The translations under genes and the position numbers were made by a program. From Skermania sp. ID1734 (lineage in GTDB: Bacteria; Actinomycetota; Actinomycetes; Mycobacteriales; Mycobacteriaceae): a stretch of DNA of 64,000 bases. Below are positions 26,410-34,694 of this stretch, in pieces. Under the pieces are notes generated by a model. That model made no database searches. It was not told where the DNA came from and worked only from the letters and a program-made list of their open reading frames with translations. The stretch lies in assembly GCF_007489285.1 (NCBI RefSeq), contig NZ_VLIY01000001.1, forward strand, positions 248,001-312,000, given 5' to 3'. Position 1 is the first letter of the stretch; each line of letters starts with the position of its first letter.

Positions 26410-27843
26410 GAAGTCGGTCAGCTCCGGCTTGGCGAGAAGCTTTGTCATGGTCCGCCGGTCGAACGGCCACAGGTCGATGTTTCCCTCGTCGGTGAGGTAC
26501 CAGGAGTTGCAGCCGGTGTTCCATACCGTGGGCCCGAGCGCGGCGGCCACGTCGTCGTTGAAGCGCGCGGTGGCGTCCTCGGTGACCTCGACCGTGTCGA
26601 ACTCGTGGTCCCGGAAGCGTTTCAGCCACGCGACGATATAGCGGGCGGTCAGTTCGGCGGAGTACTGCAGCGAGATCGAACCGGTCGGCGAATTCGGGCC
26701 GAGCACGGTGAAGAAGTTGGGGAAGCCGGGGATGGCGGTCATCCGGTACGCCCGCGGACCTTTGGCCCACGCGTCGTCGATGGAGAGTCCGTCGCGGCCG
26801 CGCAGATTCATCGGCCGCATGTAATTGTGCGTCTGAAAGCCCGTGGCGAGCACGATCAGATCGACCTCGCGCTCCTGACCGTCAGCGGTGCGGATACCGC
26901 GTGGCGTGATCTGCTCGATCCTCTCCCCGACCAGTTCGGCGTTACGGGCACGGATCGCGCGGTAGTAGGAGCCAGAAAGCACCTGCCGCTTGCACAGCGG
27001 CTGATAGTCGGGGGTGAGCCGGCGACGCGCTACACCGTCCGGCACTTGCGCGCGCAAACTCAGCCGGGCATATTCCTGCACCACCCGCCGCCGCCAACTC
27101 GGCCGGGTCACGATGTCGGCCAGGATGCCCGAGCCCTGCAGCAATGCCTCATACAGTGCGCGGTTGGCCAGCGGCACTCGCTTCAGGATCGCACCCGCCA
27201 ACGCCGGCTGCGGCAGCCCCATCGGCGCCCACATCACCCACTGCGGCGTGCGCACATAATGCGTCAGGTGCGCGGCGTCGCGCTGCAGTGCGGACACCAC
27301 CTGTACGCCGGTGGACCCGCTGCCGAGCACCGCGATACGCCGACCGGCCGTCGTGATGTCATCGCGCCAACGGGCAGTGTGGACGACCTCGCCTTCGAAC
27401 GTGTCCAGTCCGGGGATATCCGGGATGAACGGGTGGTGCAGGACACCGGTGGCGGCGATGACGAAATCCGCGTCCAGTTCCCCGCCGGCGGCGGTGGTGA
27501 CGTGCCAGCCGGATCCGGTGAACTCGGCGGCCGTCACCTCGGCGTTCAATCGCACGTCCAAACGGAACTTGTCGACGACCCCGTGCAGGTAGCGCTGGAT
27601 CTCCGCACCCGAGGCGAACACGTGCGACCAGTCGGGCTTGGGCGCGAAGGAGAACTGGTACAGCTGTGAGGGCACGTCGCACGTCAGGCCGGGATAGCGG
27701 TTCCAGTGCCAGACCCCGCCGACGTCGGATCCCTTTTCCAGGATCGTGACGTCGGAAAATCCGGCCTTCTGTAGCGTCACCGCGGTGGCAATGCCAGCCA
27801 CCCCCGCGCCGATGATGACGACGCGCGGCTCCCGCTTGCTCAC
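26398..27843 (-). CDS. FAD-dependent Baeyer-Villiger-type monooxygenase
   Basis: 481 residues. FAD motif IIGAGVAGIATA, second nucleotide (NADPH) motif LGSGSTGVQ, and the type I Baeyer-Villiger fingerprint F-x-G-x3-H-x3-W present as FEGEVVHTARW. Such enzymes insert oxygen next to a ketone to form esters or lactones. The start overlaps the SDR stop by 4 bp, giving an SDR (alcohol to ketone) then BVMO (ketone to ester) order, controlled by the divergent TetR gene. The substrate is unknown. Confidence 0.9.
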   Translation of the reverse strand: MSKREPRVVIIGAGVAGIATAVTLQKAGFSDVTILEKGSDVGGVWHWNRYPGLTCDVPSQLYQFSFAPKPDWSHVFASGAEIQRYLHGVVDKFRLDVRLNAEVTAAEFTGSGWHVTTAAGGELDADFVIAATGVLHHPFIPDIPGLDTFEGEVVHTARWRDDITTAGRRIAVLGSGSTGVQVVSALQRDAAHLTHYVRTPQWVMWAPMGLPQPALAGAILKRVPLANRALYEALLQGSGILADIVTRPSWRRRVVQEYARLSLRAQVPDGVARRRLTPDYQPLCKRQVLSGSYYRAIRARNAELVGERIEQITPRGIRTADGQEREVDLIVLATGFQTHNYMRPMNLRGRDGLSIDDAWAKGPRAYRMTAIPGFPNFFTVLGPNSPTGSISLQYSAELTARYIVAWLKRFRDHEFDTVEVTEDATARFNDDVAAALGPTVWNTGCNSWYLTDEGNIDLWPFDRRTMTKLLAKPELTDFYLK

Positions 27844-28688
27844 TTGTCCGCCTTGCGGGCCTGCGCCTCGATCGCCCGTTCGTACGCGCCGCGCACGCTG
27901 TGGTCGATCGACGTGAGAGCCCGACGATCACCGATCAGCTTGCGGCCCAACCGCATCAACCGTTCGGGCACTGCCGCGTTGACCAGATCCCAGCCGGCCA
28001 GGTAGCCCGGCACGGTGATTTCGGCGCTGCGGTTGCGCACGCTGTCCACGATGGCGCGGGCGACATCCTCGGGATCCACCGTGGGCATCCCGTGTCCGAG
28101 CGGCACGCCCGAGGACAGCCGGGTGCGCACCGCGCTCGGCAGAATCGCGCTGACGCTCACGCCGGTGTCGCGATACTCCTCGCGCACCGCCGCTGACAGG
28201 CCGACCGCAGCGAATTTGCTGGCGTTGTACACGGCCATGCCGGGAACGACCAGCTTGCCGGCCATCGACGCCACGTTCACGATGTGACCGCTGCCGCGAT
28301 CGATCATGTGCGGCAACGCAAGTCGCATGCCCTGGATCGGGCCCCAGACATTGACGTCCAGGGTCGCGCGACTGGTTGCGTCGTTTTCGGCGATGAAGTC
28401 ACCCAGCGGCATGATCCCGGCATTGTTGACGAGGATGTCGATCCGACCGTGGCGGGCGAGGACCGCGCCGATGAACTCGGCGAACGATTCCTTCGATGTC
28501 ACGTCGAGTCCATAGCCGGTCCCGCCGATGACGGCGGCGCTCTCGGCGGCCGCATCTGCGTCCAGGTCGCCGATGCATACCGTCGCCCCCTTGGTTGCGA
28601 ACAGTTCTGCGGTCGCCTTGCCGATCCCCCGGGCCCCGCCCGTGATGGCGACCACGGCGCCGTCGATGTCGATCTTCGGATACGCCAT
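27840..28688 (-). CDS. Short-chain dehydrogenase/reductase
   Basis: 282 residues from ATG 28688, with GGAGGAGG 6 bases upstream. Cofactor motif TGGARGIG, NNAG, catalytic serine in VASMAG and YNASK (Tyr and Lys). An acidic residue after strand 2 (GDLDAD) favours NAD. It likely oxidises an alcohol to the ketone used by the downstream monooxygenase with which it overlaps. First gene of the operon, divergent from the TetR regulator. Confidence 0.9.
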   Translation of the reverse strand: MAYPKIDIDGAVVAITGGARGIGKATAELFATKGATVCIGDLDADAAAESAAVIGGTGYGLDVTSKESFAEFIGAVLARHGRIDILVNNAGIMPLGDFIAENDATSRATLDVNVWGPIQGMRLALPHMIDRGSGHIVNVASMAGKLVVPGMAVYNASKFAAVGLSAAVREEYRDTGVSVSAILPSAVRTRLSSGVPLGHGMPTVDPEDVARAIVDSVRNRSAEITVPGYLAGWDLVNAAVPERLMRLGRKLIGDRRALTSIDHSVRGAYERAIEAQARKADK

Positions 28689-28707
28689 CCGCAACCTCCT
28701 CCGTTGG

Positions 28708-28722
28708 GATACCGACGGTATC
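28708..28722. promoter_or_regulatory. Candidate TetR operator
   Basis: GATACC-GAC-GGTATC, a perfect 6-bp-arm inverted repeat in the 73-bp gap between the divergent SDR and TetR genes; a further CGGTAT half site lies at 28733-28738. TetR regulators usually bind such dyads next to their own gene. Confidence 0.6.
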
Positions 28723-28761
28723 TGGAGGCGTTCGGTATGTCAACGACATAGACTGACGCGT

Positions 28762-29373
28762 ATGGCCCGATTGACCCGCGCCGAAAGCCAGGCCCAGACC
28801 CGGGCCCAGTTGATCGAGACCGCCAAGCAGACGTTCTTCGCGGACGGCTACCAGCAGACCTCGCTCGAGAAGGTCGCCGAGGCCGCCGGTTACTCGAAGG
28901 GCGCCGTGTATTCGAACTTCCGCAATAAGGACGAGTTGTGCACGGCCGTGCTCGATGAGGTGCGGCGCGAGCAGATCGGCGAGGTCCTCGCCATAGTCGG
29001 GCAACCGGACATGGAGACCCGGCTCGAGCGACTGCGGGAGTGGGCGCAACGCGTGATCGGCGATCCGGGGTGGACCACGTTGGAGGTCGAATTCGCAATC
29101 CACGCCCGTCCCGACGACCAGCTCCGCAGCGATCTCGCCGGCCGTCTCGACGGCATTCTCGGCCTGATCGCCTCTGCGCCCAACGTCGTCGGCGACGTCG
29201 AATTGATGTTGCCGGCCCGCGAGGTTGCGACGATCCTGCTCGCTCTCGGCGTCGGCTTGGGGCTGTTCCGAGCGATCGATCCGTCAATCCCAATCGACGG
29301 GCTCATCGACACACTGCGGATCCTGACTAGTCCAGATCGTCGTGGCGCATCAACTGCCGCGCCGCCTCGGTGA
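28762..29373 (+). CDS. TetR family transcriptional regulator
   Basis: 203 residues. The N-terminal helix-turn-helix covers about residues 13-58 (LIETAKQTFFADGYQQTSLE, GYSKGAVYSNFRNKDEL), followed by a helical ligand-binding domain. It is divergent from the SDR/BVMO operon and is most likely its repressor, released by an operon substrate. A TAGACT -10 seven bases before the ATG suggests a leaderless mRNA. Its 3' end overlaps the convergent lpdA gene by 47 bp. Confidence 0.88.
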   Translation: MARLTRAESQAQTRAQLIETAKQTFFADGYQQTSLEKVAEAAGYSKGAVYSNFRNKDELCTAVLDEVRREQIGEVLAIVGQPDMETRLERLREWAQRVIGDPGWTTLEVEFAIHARPDDQLRSDLAGRLDGILGLIASAPNVVGDVELMLPAREVATILLALGVGLGLFRAIDPSIPIDGLIDTLRILTSPDRRGASTAAPPR

Positions 29374-30730
29374 CCGAGCCCGACAACGACGGGTAGACCG
29401 AGAACGTTTGCGCGAGGTCGTTGACGGTCAGGTTGTTTTGCACCGCAATGGCAATCGGCAAAATCAGTTCCGAGGCGATCGGCGCCACCACCACGCCGCC
29501 GATGACCACTCCGGTGGCAGGCCGGCAGAAGATCTTGACGAAACCACGGCGCAGCCCCGACATCTTGGCCCGCGGGTTCGTGTTCAGCGGCAACATGACT
29601 GTGCGCGCGGGCACTTCGCCATTGTCGATCGCCGCCTGGCTCACTCCGACCGTGGCGATCTCCGGCCGGGTGAACACCGCAGCCGCAACAGTTTTGAGCC
29701 GAATGGGGCTGACCCCCTCGCCGAGCGCGTGGTACATGGCGATGCGGCCCTGCATTGCCGCGACCGACGCGAGCGGCAACAGCCCGGTACAGTCGCCGGC
29801 CGCATAGACGCCGGCAACCGACGTCCGGGAAACGCGGTCCACCTGCAGGTAGCCACCGCGATCGGTGTCGATGCCGACCTTGTCGAGTCCCAGCCCAGAG
29901 GTGTTCGGCACGGATCCGACCGTCATGAGAGCGTGCGAGCCGGAGACCTTCTTGCCATCCGACAGGGTGACCACGATGCCGTCGCCCACCCGCTCCACGG
30001 CGTCCGCACGCGCGTGCTTGACCAGGGTGACGCCCCGCTCGGCAAACACGTCCTCAAGCACCATGGCGGCGTCGGCGTCCTCGTGCGGCAACACCCGGTC
30101 CCGGCTCGACACCAGTGTCACCGGGACGCCCATTTCGGTGTAAGCGGAAACGAACTCGGCACCTGTGACGCCGGAGCCAACCACAACCAAGTGCTCGGGC
30201 AGTCGCTCGAGGTCATAGAGCTGGCGCCAATTGAGGATCCGCTCGCCGTCGGGTTGCGCGCTCGGCAACACCCGGGGGCTCGCGCCGGTCGCGATGAGGA
30301 CGACATCGGCATCGAGCGTCCGCTCCGAACCGTCGGCGAGTACGGCACGGATCTGGTGGGCCGCCATCCCCCGCGCTTGATCGGCGAACTCCCCTCGGCC
30401 GGAAAGCAATTCCACCCCAACCGATTGCAGCCTCGCCCTAATGTCGGAGGATTGGGCGCGGGCGAGGCTTTTTACGCGGGCATGGACCTGCGGCATCGAC
30501 ACCGTCGCGTGGTCGGGACTGAGCATGATGCCGAGGTCGTTGGCACGCCGCAGATCGGTGCGCAGTCCAGTGGAGGCGATGAAGGTTTTCGACGGCACGC
30601 AATCCCACAGCACACACGCGCCGCCGACCCCGTCGGAGTCCACGAGCGTGACGGTGCCACCGTGTTGAGCGGCAACCAGCGCCGCTTCGTAGCCGGCCGG
30701 GCCACCACCGATGATCACAATCCGCGCCAT
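29327..30730 (-). CDS. lpdA: Flavoprotein disulfide reductase-like NAD(P)H quinone reductase LpdA
   Basis: 467 residues from an ATG with AGGAGG upstream. FAD motif IIGGGPAGYEAALVA, NAD(P) motif VVGSGVTGAEFVSAY, FAD second site YAAGDCTG. The region GGACVLWDCVPSK has both cysteines (C39, C44) of a redox disulfide, but the C-terminal segment reads VYPSLSGS where true lipoamide dehydrogenases have the His-Glu pair HPTxxE. M. tuberculosis LpdA (Rv3303c) is known as a quinone reductase, not a lipoamide dehydrogenase. Context glpD2...lpdA agrees. Confidence 0.9.
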   Translation of the reverse strand: MARIVIIGGGPAGYEAALVAAQHGGTVTLVDSDGVGGACVLWDCVPSKTFIASTGLRTDLRRANDLGIMLSPDHATVSMPQVHARVKSLARAQSSDIRARLQSVGVELLSGRGEFADQARGMAAHQIRAVLADGSERTLDADVVLIATGASPRVLPSAQPDGERILNWRQLYDLERLPEHLVVVGSGVTGAEFVSAYTEMGVPVTLVSSRDRVLPHEDADAAMVLEDVFAERGVTLVKHARADAVERVGDGIVVTLSDGKKVSGSHALMTVGSVPNTSGLGLDKVGIDTDRGGYLQVDRVSRTSVAGVYAAGDCTGLLPLASVAAMQGRIAMYHALGEGVSPIRLKTVAAAVFTRPEIATVGVSQAAIDNGEVPARTVMLPLNTNPRAKMSGLRRGFVKIFCRPATGVVIGGVVVAPIASELILPIAIAVQNNLTVNDLAQTFSVYPSLSGSVTEAARQLMRHDDLD

Positions 30731-30833
30731 GGACCCTCCTGTCATCTGCGGGACACCCGCACCCGGTCGGGCGCGATGAACGCACAATTCTCGTTCATCG
30801 CCCCTCCTGTACCTCGCGGGACACCCGCACCCG
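30731..30833. repeat. Duplicated translation-start region upstream of lpdA
   Basis: A 35-base segment at 30731-30765 recurs at 30799-30833 (period 68) with few differences. It includes CCCTCCTGT (the ribosome site on the minus strand) and GCGGGACACCCGCACCC. Copy one serves lpdA; copy two serves the 18-codon ORF. Confidence 0.85.
30742..30798 (-). CDS. 18-residue upstream ORF in the lpdA leader
   Basis: MNENCAFIAPDRVRVSRR, preceded by AGGAGGGG 2-3 bases before the ATG region and ending TGA, 11 bases before the lpdA ATG. Its start region is a near-copy of lpdA's own start region (see repeat). It could couple or attenuate lpdA translation. Confidence 0.5.
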   Translation of the reverse strand: MNENCAFIAPDRVRVSRR

Positions 30834-30922
30834 CACCCACCTGCGGGCCACGCACATACCGTATCGACCCTGCGTGACGGTGCATACAGTCGACTACGTC
30901 AAGTCGCGATAGGCTGACCGCC

Positions 30923-31423
30923 GTGCCGATCTATGCCGCCTACGGGTCCAACATGGATCCCGAGCAGATGCTGGAGCGTTGCCCGCACTCCCCGATGGCC
31001 GGCACGGGGTGGTTGCACGACTGGCGGCTGACCTTCAGCGGCGGAGACATCGGCTGGGAGGGCGCGCTCGCCACCGTCGTAGAAGAGCCTGGGTCCAAGG
31101 TCTTCGTCGTGCTTTATGACGTCTCGCCCGAGGACGAACAAAGCCTTGACCGATGGGAAGGCTCCGAGCTCGGCATTCACCGCAAGATTCGGCTCCGCAT
31201 CGACGTGCAGGACGCCGATCCCAATGTGGCCGACGCCAAAACGGGCTCGGTGCTTGCGTGGCTGTACGTGCTCGACGCTTACGAGGGTGGGCTGCCATCG
31301 GCCCGCTACCTCGGCGTGATGGCCGATGCCGCCGAAAAGGCCGGCGCCCCAGAGGAATACGTGCGAGACCTGCGAACCCGCAACAGCCGCAACGTCGGCC
31401 CCGGAACCCACGAACAGGATTAA
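30923..31423 (+). CDS. Gamma-glutamylcyclotransferase-fold protein
   Basis: 166 residues with the start IYAAYGSNM, the substrate-loop motif of the GGCT/AIG2 family, and the typical YLGVMADAAEKAG C-terminal helix. Members release 5-oxoproline from gamma-glutamyl compounds, but many actinobacterial ones are untested. It corresponds to M. tuberculosis Rv3304, adjacent to lpdA there too. TAGGCT (30910-30915) lies 7 bases before the GTG, so the transcript may be leaderless. Confidence 0.82.
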   Translation: MPIYAAYGSNMDPEQMLERCPHSPMAGTGWLHDWRLTFSGGDIGWEGALATVVEEPGSKVFVVLYDVSPEDEQSLDRWEGSELGIHRKIRLRIDVQDADPNVADAKTGSVLAWLYVLDAYEGGLPSARYLGVMADAAEKAGAPEEYVRDLRTRNSRNVGPGTHEQD

Positions 31424-31452
31424 CGTCGCGGATTGCGGGAAACTCTGCCTGC

Positions 31453-31659
31453 ATGGCTACGTATCGAGTGCTCGATCCCCACGGCGACGTGGTGGACACC
31501 AAAGACATCGACAGTGCTGAGGACGCGCACGCATGGTTCGTTGACGTGCGTGCCGACAACTCTGAGTTGGGTTGGCGCATGGAGGTCAAGGATCCCGACG
31601 ACGCCGGCGGTTGGTCGTTCTTCGATGACACCGAAGGCAACCGTGGATCATCGCAATGA
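31453..31659 (+). CDS. Small hypothetical protein
   Basis: 68 residues (starts MATYRVLDPHGDVVDTKDID), acidic, soluble, with several tryptophans and a YRVLDPxGDVV opening typical of small mycobacterial hypotheticals. No known family recognised. It overlaps the HAD gene start by 4 bp, suggesting coupled translation. Confidence 0.7.
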   Translation: MATYRVLDPHGDVVDTKDIDSAEDAHAWFVDVRADNSELGWRMEVKDPDDAGGWSFFDDTEGNRGSSQ

Positions 31660-32336
31660 CGTCCTGCGCTGTTCTGTTTGATATCGACGGCACCCTCGTC
31701 GACTCGAATTACCTCCACGTGCAGACGTGGTTTCGGGCCCTGCGGGATGTTGGGACGCCAGTGCCGGCTTGGCGCATCCACCGCAGCATCGGAATGGACG
31801 GATCGACGCTTGTCGACACGCTCACCGATGGTGCCCCGGATTCGGTTCAGGAGCATGCCAAAGAACTGCATTCGAGTTACTACAAGCAGATGTGGCCGCT
31901 CCTGGATACCTTTCCCGGCGCTCGCGAGCTGCTCGAACGCGTCGAGAAGCTCGGTCTCCAGGTGGTGTTGGCTACCTCGGCGCCAGAAGACGAGCTGGCC
32001 GTGCTGTGCAAGGTTCTTGACCGCGACGATGTGATATCCGCTGTGACCTCGTCGAAGGATGTGGACGAGGCTAAACCCGATCCGACGATCGTCGAGATTG
32101 CGCTGCAGCGGGCCGGGGTCGGACCGGAACAAGCGGTGTTCATCGGGGACACCGTGTGGGACACGAAAGCCTGCGTGCGTGCAGGGGTGCCGAGCATCGG
32201 TGTGCTGACCGGCGGTATTTCGCGAGATGAGCTCGAATCAGCCGGTGCCGCGGCGGTCTTCGAGAATGTTGCCGAGCTGTGCGAGAGCCTGCAACAGGAG
32301 CGGATTACCGGTCCGATTGGCGATCTGCTGGACTGA
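31656..32336 (+). CDS. HAD family hydrolase (phosphoglycolate phosphatase-like)
   Basis: 226 residues with HAD motif I DIDGTLVDSN (nucleophile and general acid aspartates), a cap with helices, motif II VLATSAPEDEL, motif III lysine near DEAKPDP and motif IV FIGDTVWD. Likely a small-molecule phosphatase of the beta-phosphoglucomutase/Gph type; substrate unknown. Its last 32 bp overlap the 3' end of convergent amiA1. Confidence 0.88.
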   Translation: MTSCAVLFDIDGTLVDSNYLHVQTWFRALRDVGTPVPAWRIHRSIGMDGSTLVDTLTDGAPDSVQEHAKELHSSYYKQMWPLLDTFPGARELLERVEKLGLQVVLATSAPEDELAVLCKVLDRDDVISAVTSSKDVDEAKPDPTIVEIALQRAGVGPEQAVFIGDTVWDTKACVRAGVPSIGVLTGGISRDELESAGAAAVFENVAELCESLQQERITGPIGDLLD

Positions 32337-33489
32337 GTGCGCTTTCGAACACGATGTTGGTAAGCACGCGGACGCCCACGGCGAGTGCTCGTTCGTCGAT
32401 GTCGAAGGTCGGTTGATGAATGTCGAGCTGGGGGCCTTGGCCGGACCACACGCCTAACCGGGCCATCGCGCCCGGCACCTGTTCGAGATACCAGGAGAAG
32501 TCTTCGCCACCGCCCGACTGCGGCGTGTCCGCCAACGCGTCCGGCCCCAATTGGCGAATCGCGTCTTCGAATACGCGGGTGCAGTGCTCGTCGTTCACGA
32601 CGGGCGGGACGCCTCGGCGGTAGTTCAGCTCGTACCGCACGCCCGTCGGCGCGAGTAGTCCGTGGACGATCTCGCGGACCATCGGCTCCAGCGTGATCCA
32701 GGTGTCGTGGTCGCCGGTGCGTACGGTGCCGCTGAGCATGCCCGTTTGCGGAATCGCATTCGGCGCTCGACCTGCGCTGACCGCGCCCCACACCATCACG
32801 GTCGACGTCCGGGGATCGATCCGTCGGCTCAACATGCCCGGCAGTCCCGTGATGACCGTGCCGATCGCGTACACCAGGTCGGTCGTCAGGTGCGGACGGG
32901 ACGTATGACCGCCGGGCGAGTCGAGCACCAACTCGACGGTGTCTGCCGCCGACGTGATGGCGCCGACACGAATCCCGACTCGGCCCACCTCCAACCGCGG
33001 GTCGCAGTGCAGCGCGTAGATGCTCGACACGCCGCTCATCGCGCCGGTGGCGACAACGTCAATCGCGCCACCGGGCATGACCTCCTCAGCCGGCTGAAAG
33101 ACGAACCGGACGCCGACCGGCAACTCGGGCAACTCCCCGAGCGCGAGCGCAGCGCCGAGCAGCGCGGTGGTGTGCGCATCGTGACCGCACGCGTGTGAGA
33201 CGCCGGGCACCGTGGACGCATACGTCGCGCCGGTGAACTCTTGCAGCGGCAGCGCGTCCATGTCCGCGCGCAGGCCGACCCGCGGGCCGTCGGGGCCGAT
33301 ATCGCAGATCACGCCAGTGCCACCCGGCAACACCTTCGGCGACATCCCCGCGTCGGTCAGCATGCTCGCGACGAAGTCGGTGGTCGCATATTCGCAGCGC
33401 GCGAGTTCCGGGTTGGCGTGGATGTGACGACGCCAGGTGACGAGGTCGTCCGCGTGCGAGGCGAGCCAGGATTCGACGTGCGCCCTCAT
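32305..33489 (-). CDS. amiA1: M20D family amidohydrolase
   Basis: 394 residues of the M20D aminoacylase/amidohydrolase family. Metal ligands are visible in SHACGHDAHT and in the FQPAEEVMPGG motif; a dimerisation domain lies in the middle (SPGGHTSRPH). It hydrolyses N-acyl amino acids or similar amides. Overlaps the upstream paralogue amiB1 by 4 bp. Order and pair match M. tuberculosis Rv3305c/Rv3306c. Confidence 0.88.
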   Translation of the reverse strand: MRAHVESWLASHADDLVTWRRHIHANPELARCEYATTDFVASMLTDAGMSPKVLPGGTGVICDIGPDGPRVGLRADMDALPLQEFTGATYASTVPGVSHACGHDAHTTALLGAALALGELPELPVGVRFVFQPAEEVMPGGAIDVVATGAMSGVSSIYALHCDPRLEVGRVGIRVGAITSAADTVELVLDSPGGHTSRPHLTTDLVYAIGTVITGLPGMLSRRIDPRTSTVMVWGAVSAGRAPNAIPQTGMLSGTVRTGDHDTWITLEPMVREIVHGLLAPTGVRYELNYRRGVPPVVNDEHCTRVFEDAIRQLGPDALADTPQSGGGEDFSWYLEQVPGAMARLGVWSGQGPQLDIHQPTFDIDERALAVGVRVLTNIVFESALSPADRQSDR

Positions 33490-34667
33490 TGTGGCCTGCC
33501 GTCTCGTCGTAGCCTGCGGGCATGCAGTTCGAGCAGGCGCGCGCGTTCCGTGTCATCGCTGGCGACGCGGATCGCGGTATTGGCGAGCGCTATCGCGCCG
33601 TCGAGAACCGCTTTGTCCGCCGAGGCGTTCACGCTTGCCTTGGCAAACCCCGGATTGTGTGCCACCGAGCCCTCGGAGTCGATCCCGATCACCGGATGAA
33701 TGCCCGGCACAACGTTGGTCACATTCCCCATATCGGTACTGCCGAGCGGACGTGACTGTTCGAGCCGCGGGGCATCCGGGGCCCTGCCGAGTGCGACAAC
33801 CTCGTCCCGATACAGCCGAACGAGCGTCGGATCCGGGGTGAGTTCTGTGTAGGTCGGCGAGACCGTCCGGACGTCGTGTGTGCAACCGGTGGCGAGCGCT
33901 CCCGCTGCGAAGCACGCGCTCGCTCGCTCGAACAATTCGTTGAGCGAGCCCGCGGTGTTCGCGCGCAGGTAGTAGTGCAGTTCTGATCGGCCGGGAATGA
34001 TGTTCGGCGCGACACCACCGTCGGTGACGATCCCGTGCAGCTGCTGGCCCGGCGCCAGGTGCTGACGCAGCAGGCCAAGTGCTACCTGCGCAACTGTTAC
34101 CGCGTCGGCGGCATTACGTCCGAACTCGGGCGCTGCCGAGGCGTGGGCCTCCCTTCCTGTGAATTCGATGGCGATGTCAGCGAGCGCGAGAGAGCTAGCG
34201 CCGACGATGTCGAACGGCCCTGGGTGAACCATCAGCGCCGCGGCTACGTCATCGAAGATGCCGCGTTCGAGCAGCAGCACCTTGCCCCCGCCGCTCTCTT
34301 CCGCGGGCGTGCCGATCAGCCGGACCGTGATACCCAGGTCGTCCGCGACGTCGGCCAAGCCGATCGCTGCGCCCAGACCGGCGGCCGCAATGATGTTGTG
34401 TCCGCAGGCGTGGCCGATTTCCGGCAGTGCGTCATACTCAGCGCAGATGCCGATCACCAGATCGCCGGATCCGTAGCTAGCGGTGAACGCCGTCGGCAGC
34501 CCACCGACGCCGCGCTCGACCTGGAAGCCATGATTCGCCGCCAGCTCGGTGATCTTGGCCGCGCTGCGCGTTTCGTGGAACGCCAACTCCGGCTCACTGT
34601 GAATCGAATGCGACAGGGCGATTAGTTCGTCCTTCGCTTTCGTCACCGTCGCCGCTGCCGACCTCAT
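33486..34667 (-). CDS. amiB1: M20D family amidohydrolase
   Basis: 393 residues, paralogue of the next gene. Metal-site motifs: GHACGHNIIAAAG and IGTPAEESGGGKVLLLE, and FTGREAHASAAPE in the dimerisation domain. Expected to cut amide bonds of acylated amino acids or p-aminobenzoyl-glutamate-like compounds. Overlaps amiA1 start by 4 bp, so one operon. The two paralogues together suggest related but different substrates. Confidence 0.88.
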   Translation of the reverse strand: MRSAAATVTKAKDELIALSHSIHSEPELAFHETRSAAKITELAANHGFQVERGVGGLPTAFTASYGSGDLVIGICAEYDALPEIGHACGHNIIAAAGLGAAIGLADVADDLGITVRLIGTPAEESGGGKVLLLERGIFDDVAAALMVHPGPFDIVGASSLALADIAIEFTGREAHASAAPEFGRNAADAVTVAQVALGLLRQHLAPGQQLHGIVTDGGVAPNIIPGRSELHYYLRANTAGSLNELFERASACFAAGALATGCTHDVRTVSPTYTELTPDPTLVRLYRDEVVALGRAPDAPRLEQSRPLGSTDMGNVTNVVPGIHPVIGIDSEGSVAHNPGFAKASVNASADKAVLDGAIALANTAIRVASDDTERARLLELHARRLRRDGRPQ

Positions 34668-34694
34668 GGCGTCAAGTCTCTCACTCGACCGCGG

